Of a DNA stretch of 64,000 nt, positions 28,552 to 40,035 are shown piece by piece; positions within the stretch are counted from its first letter, which is position 1; each line of letters starts with the position of its first letter. A program made the position numbers and the translations under genes. The notes below the pieces were generated by a model, which did not search any database, had not been told where the DNA came from, and saw only the letters and a list, made by a program, of their open reading frames with translations. Source of the DNA: Rachicladosporium sp. CCFEE 5018 (Eukaryota; Ascomycota; Dothideomycetes; Cladosporiales; Cladosporiaceae). The stretch lies in NCBI GenBank assembly GCA_002077045.2, contig KZ111142.1:62001-126000 (forward strand), in the 5' to 3' direction.

Positions 28552-31500
28552 TCCAAGATCTCGGGTCCTTTGGAACGCGATACACAACAGACTTCGACCT
28601 TCGGCCATTGCCTCCGGACGTTTGCTGGCTTCGGACCACTTTCATCGGCAGCGGCGACTTTGCTGCTGCAATGGCGTTTGGCAGTCGAGATCTTGATGTT
28701 GCAACAGGCAGCTTGCGTATTCACATCAACACCGAAGTTCACGAATGGTCTGCTTGGACAGAAGAAGTTTCGTCAGCCATTGGCAGCATACCCGTTGCGA
28801 TCGCCTCTGTTCTGAGCACTCTTCGCGGCTTGACTGGAAATGAGCGCGCAGCTATGCTAGCCGCTGCCACAGCAAACGTGGATCACATGCTTCGTTCAAC
28901 AGTGCGATACCTCACCCGCTGTCTGTGGTTCCTGGACCCAATCGACTGTACTTCATGTATCTCGCGTCTACATCAGCTTCTCGATGACCTCTGCGACCTT
29001 GGTACTGACGGCCTTCTGCTTTCGCCGCAGCTGGCAGCGCTGCATCGCGACATTCTGCAATACTCGCTTGTCATCGCACGGCAGACTACAATGATAGCGA
29101 GTAGCGACTTCGCCCCAGAGGAGATGCGTACAAGGGCCAACAAAATTTTCGCCACAATCGCGCGTACACTCACTTCACAACTTACGCACTCACGACTCGA
29201 TGACCTTCGACAAGAATACGAGATGTGTCTCAGGCTGAATGATCACGAGCTTCAAGATGATGCTCTTGTCCTGGCTTCTGTGCTGATTTTGAACCATACC
29301 CTCGACGGATCATTCTTGAGCTTCTGGACGGTCGTGAATGACAGGCTCGCGACTAAAGTCGGGTTGATGTCTTCTATCCGGGAGCTCGATAGCGTGTGGT
29401 ACTCTGCGTTCACCCTACTTCCTGCTCTGGCTCTGTCAGCTACTGGACGTGTCATGGACGTGAGTTTCAATAACATGCCGCCCATGGACTGGACACTGCC
29501 TCGTGCGCTGATCAGCCGCTGCTTCGAGTTGTACGCCGCTACGAGCAGCCAACATGGGTGCACCATCAACGAATACCTCCGCGCGATCATGACTCGCTGC
29601 TACACGCTTGTCGCCAGCTGGCATTGCTGGACATGCGAGCCTGTACTCGGTGCAGTCTTCGACTTCTTCGCTAAGCGAGGCCTGGGTCTTCTGCGCAATG
29701 AGCACGGTCACGGGTCTCCTGAGTTCCTCGAGGACCTCGCCGGAGGCAAGCCTGACCTTCTCGTCACCCCTCAGGACCAATCTTTCCACATCTTCCTGAA
29801 GCTGCTGGCGGTGGCAATCCGCGGTTTGCGACAGCATGGGATCTATAGCGACAAAAAGATCGCAAGCATGACCTGGCGCTTCATTCCAAACCATGCGCGA
29901 GTGTATCGACGAGATGCAGAAGTCAAGCAGTCAGACATTGAAGCGCTTCGCAATCACTGCGATCTCCTAAGTACGCTGTACTTCGCTGTACCGCCGTCTG
30001 GTCGGCCAAGCATCAGACTTTTGCAAGACCTGGTCGACCTCAACACCTCTCACATCGAGGCTTGTCGAATCGTCATGAAGTCGTGGACGAATCTGGCGAC
30101 TTTCCAGATATCTCTCGACGAGGATCAAGCGATGCTCGAGCCGCTCGGAATATGGTTCAAGGATATGGTGCATCTCACATGCAGTCAGTACAGACTAGCT
30201 CGCACGGAGGCTCAGCAGCAGTATGCAGAGGCTACGGCACAGGGCACACTCGGCCTGACGCACGATCTGCTTGAGCGCACGGTGGCTACCAATCAGCGAC
30301 AAGTTGCCGCGATGCTCGTTGATCTGCTTGCCGGCATGAGGCGCGCCGTCGCAGTCGCTCGCAATTATGGCAGTGTGCTCGCTCTGATCGAGGAGGCAGA
30401 GCCCTGGGAGGCATTCGACAGCTTCGATCCATCCGAGAGACGCCTCCTCCCAGTCTTCACCGAGGCATTGGAGTTGATCAAGGTTCTGGTAGCTATGCGA
30501 CCAATCACTGGAAAGGACGAGAGCCAGCCGGTCAGCGATGACAGCCAGGACTACGGCGACAGCAGCATCTTCCAGGATCTTGATGGAGACCTCGCACATA
30601 CCGAAGAGATGGCCGTGACTGATCTTGTCACCCGCGTTGCTGAGCACATCACGCCACTCGTATCAAATGCGTTTGGAGCTGAGTTTGCCCCTGACGATAG
30701 CCTACTGGTGAAAGTCATCGACATCTGGACCAGCCTGTGTTCACGTCTTGTGCAGCACGGCAGTCACACATGGGGCAACTTGGTGGACGACTATAGCCCA
30801 GGAGCATGGTACCAGCTGCGCGATACCTCACAGCACCGCAAGTATACGCCTCTGTTCCTCGCTCGTCTGGTAGCGATCGGCCGCGAAGCATTCTCGAGCT
30901 TGAAGTGCACAGTCCTCGCAGCCTGGCTCAAGTCGCTGGTGGAGCGCGAGTCCAATTTGAAGTTTCAGCACGAATTGACAGCAGCGCTACTGCGTCACTG
31001 CAACGGCGAGCCTCTACTCAGTCATCTACCCTTTATCAGTCCTGCGGACGGCACAGACACTATCATCACTGTGCAAGAACTTCGAGACAGGCGTCTGGCA
31101 ACGATTTCGAGTGTTCTCTCCAACATGCGCGAGACCTACAATGACGCATTGTACGCTCACCCTCAAACATTACCAGAGATGCGCCGAACCTACGCAGATC
31201 TGCTGCGACAACTGATGCAAGCAATGAAGTCGAACTATCAGGAGCTGCAGCTACCAGGCGGAACTACAGTCGCCGGCGAAGCGCAGGGAGCCTACGTCGC
31301 TTTCGTGCAGCACGTTATCTCAGCGCTACAGCAGTACATCACCGACATCTGCCCAGTCGATCGCTTCTTCACAGACTCGTTCGTCTTTCCACTGCCGGCC
31401 AACGACCCCGAGTACGTTGTTGGACGACTGCGGGCTTATGTGCCGAAGATTGGTGACGCAAAGATGCGCAAGCAGCTTGCTGTGTTCGTGCACACCGTCT

Positions 31501-32342
31501 CCGAGCGTGCTGCAGTCGATGGGCAGCAGGCGTACCTGGCCGAGCAGCTGGCGACCGCGATCTCTGGACGCGAAGATGTCAGTGCTCGCAATGGACCTAC
31601 TTTGCGACATATCATGCTCACCTCAATTCTGCCGGCTTACATAGAGAATGCTCTCACTTCTGGCTGCTCATGGATACTAGCTGTGCCTGTACTGGAAGCT
31701 TGCACAACGGTCGTCAGAGGGCTTCTGCATGACGTTGATCTTAACAGCTACGAGGTCAGAGGAAGAGCTGTGGAAGAAGTCAGCTCTGTCCTCTCGAGCA
31801 TCCAACATGTGCTGACAACTGCATTGGTCAGACCAGAGGCTTCGCATGACAGGAACGCGACCAAAGAGGTGCTCAGCCGCGCATTCGACCTATGCCGCGC
31901 CTGCATCACTCTGGCACATCACATTCGACGGCTGCCTGGCACGAGTGACAAGCTTCAGTGCCAATTACGCAAGCTGCGTAAGCAAGCGAGCATACTGGTG
32001 AGATCTCCTGTTGACCCAACGGATGTGAACGACGATCCTGATGATGAAATGGACTTTCTGGCGATGTCAGCCTATGCCGACACACGCGCATTTGTTACCA
32101 CGCAGTTGCGCGACTCGCTTGCAAAGGACTGGTACGAAGTGAACGGGCGCTACTTTCTGCGACGTGGCAACTCTTCAAAGGAGGTGGTGGTGCAGATGGC
32201 AGATTTAGGGGAAGTGCAGTCTGCATTGCTGGACTCTGTGGAATTATTCGAGGCAAGCGGGCGCAACATCGTGGGGCCTCGGACACTCGGCAGGAGAAGC
32301 AACGAACAGGAGGATCTTGGCTTGGGTTCACTGGTCGTATGA
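28552..32342 (+). CDS. MMS22: Mus7/Mms22 family protein, C-terminal fragment starting at gap (block C)
   Basis: About 1262 residues in frame with the MMS22 gene of block B, entering from the N run at QDLGSFGTRY. With the 563 codons at 6880-8568 and ~1219 unsequenced bases it would make one full-length ~2232 aa protein. The first ~500 residues are nearly the same as block B. From base 30047 to the stop divergence is high, yet the frame is intact and the C-terminal signature RDSLAKDWYEVNGRYFLRRG is kept, so the divergent part is under purifying selection. Confidence 0.87.
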
Positions 32343-32662
32343 GAAGGCGTCGCGTGCGCGGACGACTGCTAGTCTCACTAAGTGATGAAGAAATGAATTA
32401 TCTGATAGCGTTCAGCGAATAGCATGTCGTATCTAAAGACACCATGAAGCCGGTACAGGTCTGTAGAATGCTAGGATAGCGCTCCACTACGCTATGCTGT
32501 AATGTCCGCTCCAAGGTCATTGTCATCATCCCTCGTGCCGCAGGAGCGGGCAGTCGTGTCCAGATAATACCGGACATCGTCCGCCACTCTACCGCGCCTC
32601 CACTGCCTCGTGAACTCCCTCACTAACAGGTGGATTGTCCCTCATCATCGAACATCCCCGCA
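32343..32662. other. Intergenic between convergent MMS22 and YPD1 (block C)
   Basis: 320 bases; high divergence from block B ends near 32462, where GTAGAATGCTAGG begins. No gene. Confidence 0.5.
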
Positions 32663-33355
32663 TCAAGCTCCCTCATCATCCCGATAAAACTTCCTTAGCA
32701 CGATCTCACACTCCTTGAACTCCACTTTAGCCTGCTCGATACTAATCTTGCAGTTCTTCAGACAGACTTCATCATCATCGACATCCTCCGTCCCTGAAGC
32801 ATCCTTATGCGCGCCGTAATGCTGGATCTTTTCGCATGAATCTTTCACTTTCGTCATGCCGAGGGTGGCGGAGGAGCCTTTGAGGAAGTGGCCGAGTTGG
32901 GAGAGGGCGTTGAGGTCTTTGGACTCTCTGAAGCGGTATGTTAGCTGCGATGGAGCTGATATCATTTAGGGAGATTAGACATACAGGTTTTCGTCCATCT
33001 GCTTGAAGGTTGAATCGGCTTGGGTGAAGAAGTCGTAGACTATGCCGCGGGAGAACTCGCGCTCGTCTTCGTCGTCGTCCATCTCGAGTATCTGCTCGAA
33101 GGTTGTGGAGTCGATGTTGTCGCCGAAGTCTGCTGTGCCTGCGGAGCCATCTTCAGACTATTGAGAGAATATGTCAGCGTGATTTCAACACAACGCGAAA
33201 TGCCAGCTTCATAGCCTCATACGAGCAATGCTGGTATAACTTCGTATCTGAACCTCCGCCCGCCACTTCCACTGTGCCCCTAGCCCCATCCATACAGCGC
33301 AAGAAACCCCAGATCCACTTACCCGAACGTCTGCGGGCTGTGCAGACGGCGCCAT
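32663..33355 (-). CDS. YPD1: Ypd1 histidine-containing phosphotransfer protein (block C)
   Basis: Exons 33355-33323, 33157-32985 and 32927-32663, 156 aa, with the same lengths as block B. Introns are 165 bases (GTAAGT to ATAG) and 57 bases (GTATGT to TTCAG). His82 in LGHFLKGSSATLG is kept. The second intron is wholly different in sequence from block B while the exons are nearly identical, which supports the splice sites. Confidence 0.92.
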
Positions 33356-34690
33356 ATCTCCTTGCCGAAGGCTGTGTGTACACAATACTCCTTCTGGTCC
33401 CGGTCTGAGTGCTAGCAGCTATACGTGTTTGCCGATTGCCTCTTTCACTGTGGACTGCTTGCTTTGTCTGCGGGAGATGGCCTGGGGACTGTCGAGTACG
33501 ACCGTGGTCTGGCCTATCGTTTGTATTCCCTTCCAAGCGAAGCTGATTTGCTGTTCGCCTCGGCGTTTCGCACCCAAATCGTGGAGTTGCTGGCTGAGGA
33601 ATTTACTGATATACTTTATCGTAGGAGTATCGGAGTGTACACAAGCAATCAAGACGCAGGGGCACGGAGGATCAGCTGGTGCAGGTAGGAGATATTTCAA
33701 GCGGGGTCATGTGAACGGTACGGGAGTACCACGAGGTGAGGCCCCGTTGCGGTGGTGGAGATTCGCACAGTCCATGTGAAGGGAAGCGATATGATGCAAT
33801 CATCAGCTGAGCCAGAATCAACGTCACTTCATGGGATATACTGATACGGAGGCCTCGAGTCACCTCCATACACAGGAGAAGTCTGTTATGGTCCACTAGA
33901 AGATCGAACAGTCCTTGATCACATGTTCCACTTTTCGATTACTCTGCGCAAAGTCCAACCTCATTTCACCTCATTCCCAGAATTCGGCTTTCCGCTACGT
34001 CATTCCACGTGCGCCCATGCGTCGATATCACCATGCAGGGTCATGAATTAGCCGCAAGCGTCCGTAATGCAATGGGCTCTGACTCAAGCACGCTCACGAG
34101 GATCTAGAGCTAACAGACCATCTTCATCGACCGATTCAACGCACTGGGGACTAGTCGCCTTCTGCTGTGGGTTGCGGACGATACAATGCCGCCGCGGAAG
34201 CAGGCATGAGCACCTCACCTAGCTTCGCCGTTGTAACTGTGTTTCGTGGCTTCCGACAGAGTTCGCTGCTACTGCACGTGGCACGCGTAGGGCGATCAGG
34301 AACTCGGCTCCCTTCCAGACTTCAGCACTACATCCGCGCACGGGACTCGCTTCGCAGGCAAGGCACGGCGCAGTCACTGTTAGCTCTCCAGCATGATACG
34401 TAGGGCGCATGCGCAGGCAAGATGGTCACTGCGGGCAGCGGACTCTGTCAACGTTGCTTGAGTTGAGGTCGTCCTATCATACTACTACCTAGCAAAAACG
34501 TTGGCCTGCGTAACTTCATAGCAATGTTAAGCACCATGGTCTACACCGGCGTCCAAGCCTCTGACTGGCCTCTATTGAGCCACAAGCGCTTCCTCACCAT
34601 GTGCCCACGGGGACCGATGGCAGCTAACACTTGCCGCCTACTGCGCTCAGTCACAACTTTGAAGTCAATAAGGATGGCCGTGAGAAAGCA
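33356..34690. other. Long intergenic stretch upstream of YPD1 (block C)
   Basis: About 1.3 kb, closely matching 24559-25894. No supported gene or RNA. Confidence 0.5.
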
Positions 34691-34924
34691 TCATAGCGTC
34701 TGCGAGAGACCCGGAACCTCCGCGTCCAGTTTCGCCACCAGCTCCAACCAGAGCTGCTCTCGAATGGAATGATTGGCCGCACTACGAACGAAAGCAGACA
34801 TTTGCCTCGGTCGGCACTCCCTCAGGTAGGCCCCGTGAGCATTGCGACCACCAGAGGCGGCATGGACCAGCGTCCTGCTACCCTCTTCCGCGGTCCTGCC
34901 CAGCAGACGAAGACCTATCGTCAA
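34691..34924 (-). pseudogene. C-terminal relic of a short-chain dehydrogenase/reductase (block C)
   Basis: Same fragment as in block B, ending in a TGA after GLSQTL, where the family normally ends. About 77 codons remain and no catalytic region precedes them. Confidence 0.55.
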
Positions 34925-35499
34925 TTTCCTCCCTTGAAGACTGCACTACTTACGTCTACGATGAACAACGCGAATCAGCAGAATAGTAATGGTAAGGGAT
35001 CAAGACTGTCACATGCGACTTGGTGACTTTCGCCACGTCTGATCAGGGTCGCCGGCGTGATCGCATTGATGTTCGCTTTCCTGTAAACCGCAGCAAACTC
35101 ACGTGACACGATCTCGTTGCATTGTCTCAAACCGCAGGTTTGCTGTGCCGCGAGATCAGGTCAGGAAGCGACCTTTGTCGGACTAACAGGGATATCCATG
35201 ATTGGCTGATGTTCACGAGATTGAGTGATGCAGTCAGTGGAAGGGTCTACGAGTATCACTGGCATGTGATCTTCGACAGAGAGCCGGAGTACTAAGTTTA
35301 TTTACTCAAGCGGGTGCTCGCCTACTGACCCAGATTTGCAGCTGCCCGAAATCAGAACGGTGCTATCGTGGTGTCTACGTGGAAACTTGACGAGGAGCTC
35401 GAAGTTGCGGGGAAATGAACTTCATGCCAGACGGAGGCCCGGTACTTGCGAGTGCTGTGGACAGCAGGACTGGAGCTCCAATCCGTAGTGCCAGTATTA
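34925..35499. other. Intergenic between relic and RRM pseudogene (block C)
   Basis: 575 bases; similarity to block B drops after about 35200. Nothing recognised. Confidence 0.45.
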
Positions 35500-36231
35500 C
35501 TACCGTGCAAGCTCAATCTTGTGCCTCCCACCCTGTGCTGTGGGCTTCCCATCGCACTTTGCCACTGCCCGCTGCGCCTCTTGCGGACTCACAAAGTCAA
35601 CGAGACAATATTGCCGCGAGCCGGGGGCTGCTTGAGTCCAATGTATCCGGGATGATATGAGTTTGCTCACAGCGAGGACTTGCCAGCCCTTGAAAAGGTC
35701 TCTGATATCAGCGTCCACAACGTCCGAATGCGGAATCCGACTCATGCCTCCGACAAACAGGCGTCGGGCTTCGGCCGTGGCGGTGTAACAGGACTTCTGA
35801 ATGTCTTCGCTGCGCCAGCGGTCGAACGTGGAGCATTTGCGTGGCACGTCGATTCGTGTGGGGAATATGCGGGCGTGTGGACCATAGTCGAAAGACTTCG
35901 TCGGTGGCCTGGTCTGATGAGCGGATCTCTCGGTATGCGGCTTGATCGTAATGGGTCAGTCCCGAATGGTGAGGCCCTGCAAGCTCTGCATTGCACGCCG
36001 TGTGCAGATCCACGAAGCAGTTCGAAGGGTTTCGGTGCTTGAAAGGGTCGATGGACATGTCGATATTATCGCTGCGATAGGTCAGTATTGAGCCATGTAA
36101 GGGTTGGAGCGGACCATGTGTATTTACATTCCTAAGCCATGCGAGACGAAAAGATCCTGGACTTCCTGGAGCTGGACCTGGTAGAGGAGATTGCCAACAT
36201 ATAATCTGGTGCCATCATTTACTGAAGCCAT
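35500..36231 (-). pseudogene. Two-RRM RNA-binding protein, frameshifted allele (block C)
   Basis: Exons 36231-36128 and 36071-35500 match the intact gene at 26703-27448. Relative to it, 14 bases are missing near 35998-36002, just after FVDLHTA in RRM1. This shifts the frame and destroys RRM1's second half and the linker. The RRM2 frame remains open downstream (RRLFVGGMSR to HKIELAR). Start codon and splice sites are kept, so the lesion looks recent. A sequencing error of 14 bases is unlikely. Confidence 0.8.
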
Positions 36232-36702
36232 CTTGTCGAACTTACAGTTGTCGGTAGTGCTCACAATCTTCAAGTAGGTCCCCAGATGAAGGCATGATAG
36301 ATATGAGCATCTGATGTGCCGCATGCATCAAAGAAGACATGTTTGCGCCACCCATTGTCGCTTCTACAAAGACTCTCTCCCGTGGAATGTTGCTCGCTGC
36401 GGCTTACCGCGTTTGCGTACCTTTCCAGGGCTGCACTATGGTTTGAGGAAACTAGGTCGCTGCTCAGTAAGCTATGCATCACTTTCATCGTGATCCTACT
36501 AGGGTGGCTAATGAGAGTTATGTCTATTGGCGGCAACGATGGGGGTCATCTTGCGTGCGTAAGTCGACTCCAAGGAGCCCTTCTTGTACTCGATAGGGAG
36601 TCAATCACGACTGCGATGGCACTGCCAGTGCATGTAGCTTGATATGTCGGCATATACATATCACTCGCGGCGCCAAGGTACGCTTGTCTCTGCCAGGATC
36701 CG
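36232..36702. other. Intergenic between RRM pseudogene and HET gene (block C)
   Basis: 471 bases, moderately diverged from 27449-27920. Nothing recognised. Confidence 0.45.
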
Positions 36703-39005
36703 TCACACCAGTTGTAGGCGTGTCCACTTCGGTGCCACGGAGTAAAAGCCATCGATGTGACAATATCCCAGACCGCATCTCGATGCTAGATCCGGTCCTC
36801 CGTCGGGATCAGGCTTCCTGGAGATGAGCATCACAGAATATCGACACCAAGGTTCGGTCGCATCGTACCGCTCAGTATCCAGCCATTTGCGGCCCCAGGG
36901 GTCTCTCATGCAGGATGTGTCCAGCCGATCACGTCCCTGGCAAGCGCTCATATCGCACTCCTCCTGGTCGGTCACGTACCAGCGATCATACTCAACCTCG
37001 GCATCGTACTCTTCGGGCTCGGAAGCGTTGTTTCTCACTCGACATAGAGCGATGCACTCGTACCGGCTACCCTCTTCGCCAATGGTCGTTGTGGAGCGCA
37101 GAGCGCTGATATGGCCGGCTCCGTTACCATTTACATCGTGTAGCAAGATATGTTCCTCCAACGTGAAAGAAGGATGCGCATCGTCGTCGGTGTCTCTCAT
37201 TCCTGCTTCGCGCTTGAATGATGCAAGCATGACTTCCACATGCAGGCCCTCACCTCCAATCAATGTAAGCAGACCGACGTCAGCGTGGAGATCCGCTTGA
37301 TCACAACATCTCGGCTCGTTGCCACCTTCAGAACCTTCGTGATCAAGCTTTACAGGCTTGAGTCCTTTTAGCTCGGAAGTTCCGACAGGCTGGTTCGTAC
37401 TGTCAATCCATCAAACACGAGAGTAGAGTACTGCGGGGACCGCCTCCAAAGAAACGGGTCCGTCCCACCCTGCCCAGCTCCAACTGGGGAACAGACTCTT
37501 GCCGTTCTTACTCATACGACGCCTGAAACGGTTCGGTTCGATCATCTGCCGATGTGCTGGTCTCCAGTGGAGAGCAAAGTCAATCTCACTGATCGGCAGA
37601 CTATGTACAAAGGAACCGCGGAACGAGTCTCGCATGATCTGTAATAGGCCTTTGTATGCATTGAGTATGTCTGTGGGTTCGGAGAGTGACCGCGCGGTGT
37701 AGAGGCCAACGGATCGCGCATACCTGGCATTACAATCAAACCCATCATCGTCGTAACCCAGCCCAATCGTAGGAATGTCACGACTTGGGACTCGCGCCAT
37801 GCTGCCATATTTTGCCTCTTCCCAAACATGTCGCCCGGCAACGAGCATTGCGCCACTTGCAGTGAAAATCAAGCAACGACGAGCAAGATGGCGCTCTTGA
37901 AACGTCCAAGCCCTGCTCGACCACTTGCTCTTCTCCAGATCCTTCGCGGGATCGTAGTATGTTGAGAGCTCGATTCCGCGCACAGACTCTTTATATTGAT
38001 TGCGCTTCGCACCGATGTGATGCCGGCTAGACCAGCGCTCGCACTATCGCCATGAGCAGCAACGACAACTAGACTAGCACCCGCATATATGTCAGCCATC
38101 GCTTCGATCTGTGCCATCTTCGCTCCGGTCTGATCGTCCTGTACGATACACATAGAATCAACCCAGAGATACCGATGTCCCAACGCCAGGGTGAGCCGCA
38201 TGGCATCTCGAAGAGTTGGAGGGAGTCGATTAAGAATGGATGAAAGACCACCTACGCCCAAGCGAGCCTCGATGTTGTGGATTGTCGTCTCGTACTGTTG
38301 TGGTCCACCCCATACGTAACTCAAAGCGAAGTACTGAAGCGAGTCAGTTTCCTCGACGAGCCGAACATCTTGCACGTCTATCAACAAGAAGTCGCGGGGA
38401 CGTGGACAAGTTTTAGCATCCCCTTCCGATTCTTCCAGCCAGTCGCATAGTTATGTGACGTCGATGAATGGATGGTAGGGCCTCCCTTTGCCTCGGCTAT
38501 AGGTCAGGGACAGCTCTTGTATATGGAACTTGGCGTCAATCTCGTTGCAGGACACTTTGAGATGCCATGCTGAGGTGTTCTCTTCCCGAATATTTTCGAC
38601 GTGCACAGTATGAACATGATCAACGGTACCGAGGTCACATTCCGAGGAAAGGCCCTTGATCACCAGCCGACAGAAGACGCATTCTACGGCGGAGGCTATG
38701 CGCGAAATCGAGCCGAGCTCTGAACGCCGAGTTCCATGCCAGCTTCCTCGCAAGCCAAGCATCCAATGAAAGTTCAAACCGGAACAGTGATTGCATAGCC
38801 TTTTGTCTTCGTAGGCCAGGTCATAGCTGTATGGATGCGCCTCATCTATGTAGCTTGGGTCGAGAGGATGGGGTATCCATACATCCTGCTGTATATTCTC
38901 TGTGAAGTCATACCTGGAGCGTATGGCAACAGGAAGCCACTCGGATGTGGCTTCACTTGAGTCCGCTGACATTTCTGCTCTCTTCCGGGCACTTGCCCTT
39001 GCCAA
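36703..39005 (-). pseudogene. HET-domain (heterokaryon incompatibility-like) gene with three disabling lesions
   Basis: HET proteins trigger cell death in fungal non-self recognition. Read from ATG 39005, a ~768-codon frame shows the HET core: ALSYVWGG, then YLWVDSMCIVQDD, then SRAWTFQER. Three breaks interrupt it. There is a TAA at 38451-38453, with the same frame continuing as LCDWLEESEGDAK; a one-base frameshift between about 37990 and 38040, where AGLAG must join NQYKESVRGIEL; and a TGA at 37411-37413 between LYSRV and WIDSTNQ. None can be removed by a plausible intron. The total length (2303) is one base short of a multiple of three, fitting a single-base deletion. Confidence 0.8.
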
Positions 39006-39290
39006 CGCAGCAGTCTAAATCACGTAGTTCTCCCATGGATTGCATTTGGGTCGCATTGTAGCTAGCTGCTTTTGCTTGAACGCAGAAATCGGTCAGTGAC
39101 ATGTACAAATAAGGCGCGTATGAAGCATGCGTACCGACACACGGAGACTAACGCACCTCGGGTACAAGCGAATGCATGCAAGCTGATGACAAATTCCACG
39201 CAGGCGAGTGACTCGCATTCTGTTCATACAAGGGAATTTCCAGCCCGAAGTTAGGGCATCCCAGGTCAAATGTTGTTCAGCAGGTATGAA
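39006..39290. other. Intergenic upstream of the HET pseudogene
   Basis: 285 bases between divergent reading frames; nothing recognised. Confidence 0.4.
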
Positions 39291-39940
39291 TTTCGGATCC
39301 ATATTCAGCGCCCTGATGTCGGCCCTCGCGCCACGTCACACGCCTCGCTCCTTAGAACCCGACACAGACAGTGACTTGTACGCATCAAGTGAAAACGGCG
39401 ATACTTGGCGACCCTCACCACCACCAACATTCCGCTCCCGATTCAACAAAGGCGGCTAGTGCTATACGTCTGGCGGCGGCTTCTGGCAAAAGGATGCCGA
39501 CGTGGTAGACCTGCTATACCTCAACATCCCCCGCGCCTTCGACACCGAGCGTTCGCCGAACGCTACCAAAGAAGACGCCTTCTGCCAAATTTTTGCGTCG
39601 TGTGGGTGCTACGTGGTGAGCATCCGAATATAGATGGATGTCCGTATGGCTTGATTCTGAAGATGCGACTGAGGCGCAGGCGCAAGTGCTTGTATTCGGA
39701 TGGCCGGACGAAGGCGAGGGTGTGTGGTTGTTGAGGTATGCAACTTACGATGAGGTGCCGATGGGGTTCGGGCGGGTCAGGATGGCCGTCACCATGCAGG
39801 AAAAGGTAGCGGCGATGCGTTCACTCGGCGCCGATTTTGCTGCCAATGCCACCGCGGTCGAGGAGCTCGCGGATGACTACCCTCCTGAGGCGGTTGTGAA
39901 GAATACAGAGCACTGCCGGAGGAGAACTGATGAGCTCTAG
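39291..39940 (+). pseudogene. Degenerate ORF of unknown identity
   Basis: A frame starting MNFGSIFSALMSALAPR at 39286 reads through a TAG at 39457 into GGGFWQKDADVVDLLYLNIP and on to a second stop near 39630. A different frame then gives EWLDSEDATEAQ-like sequence and AVTMQEKVAAMRSLGADF up to 39940. The segments look protein-like and colinear but need two stop bypasses and a frame change. I found no intron that fits and do not recognise the family. It could be a decayed gene or a multi-exon gene with unusual introns. Confidence 0.35.
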
Positions 39941-40035
39941 TTTCCGGAGCTTTAGTTGTGTCCAGATCCGATGGTCGACCCTGGCATCGGAATTTGCCAA
40001 CCCAGGGATGGTGGATGTTCCCTCCAGTCAAGCCT

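Larger units (their letters stand above)
28552..37233. repeat. Start of block C, allelic to 19764-28451
   Basis: Same gene order and strands as 19764-28451. Divergence varies: low at 28552-30046, high at 30047-32460, low again to about 35200, moderate over the RRM gene, and low over the HET C-terminus. Unique sequence follows from 37234. Confidence 0.9.

Noticed and set aside
27921..28815. Long frames on both strands crossing the second N run
   Set aside because: They join HET and MMS22 sequence from opposite strands through Ns.
1..37233. True tandem triplication of a ~10 kb unit
   Set aside because: Only two copies of any base exist, both junctions are 100-N gaps, and A and C are complementary rather than overlapping.
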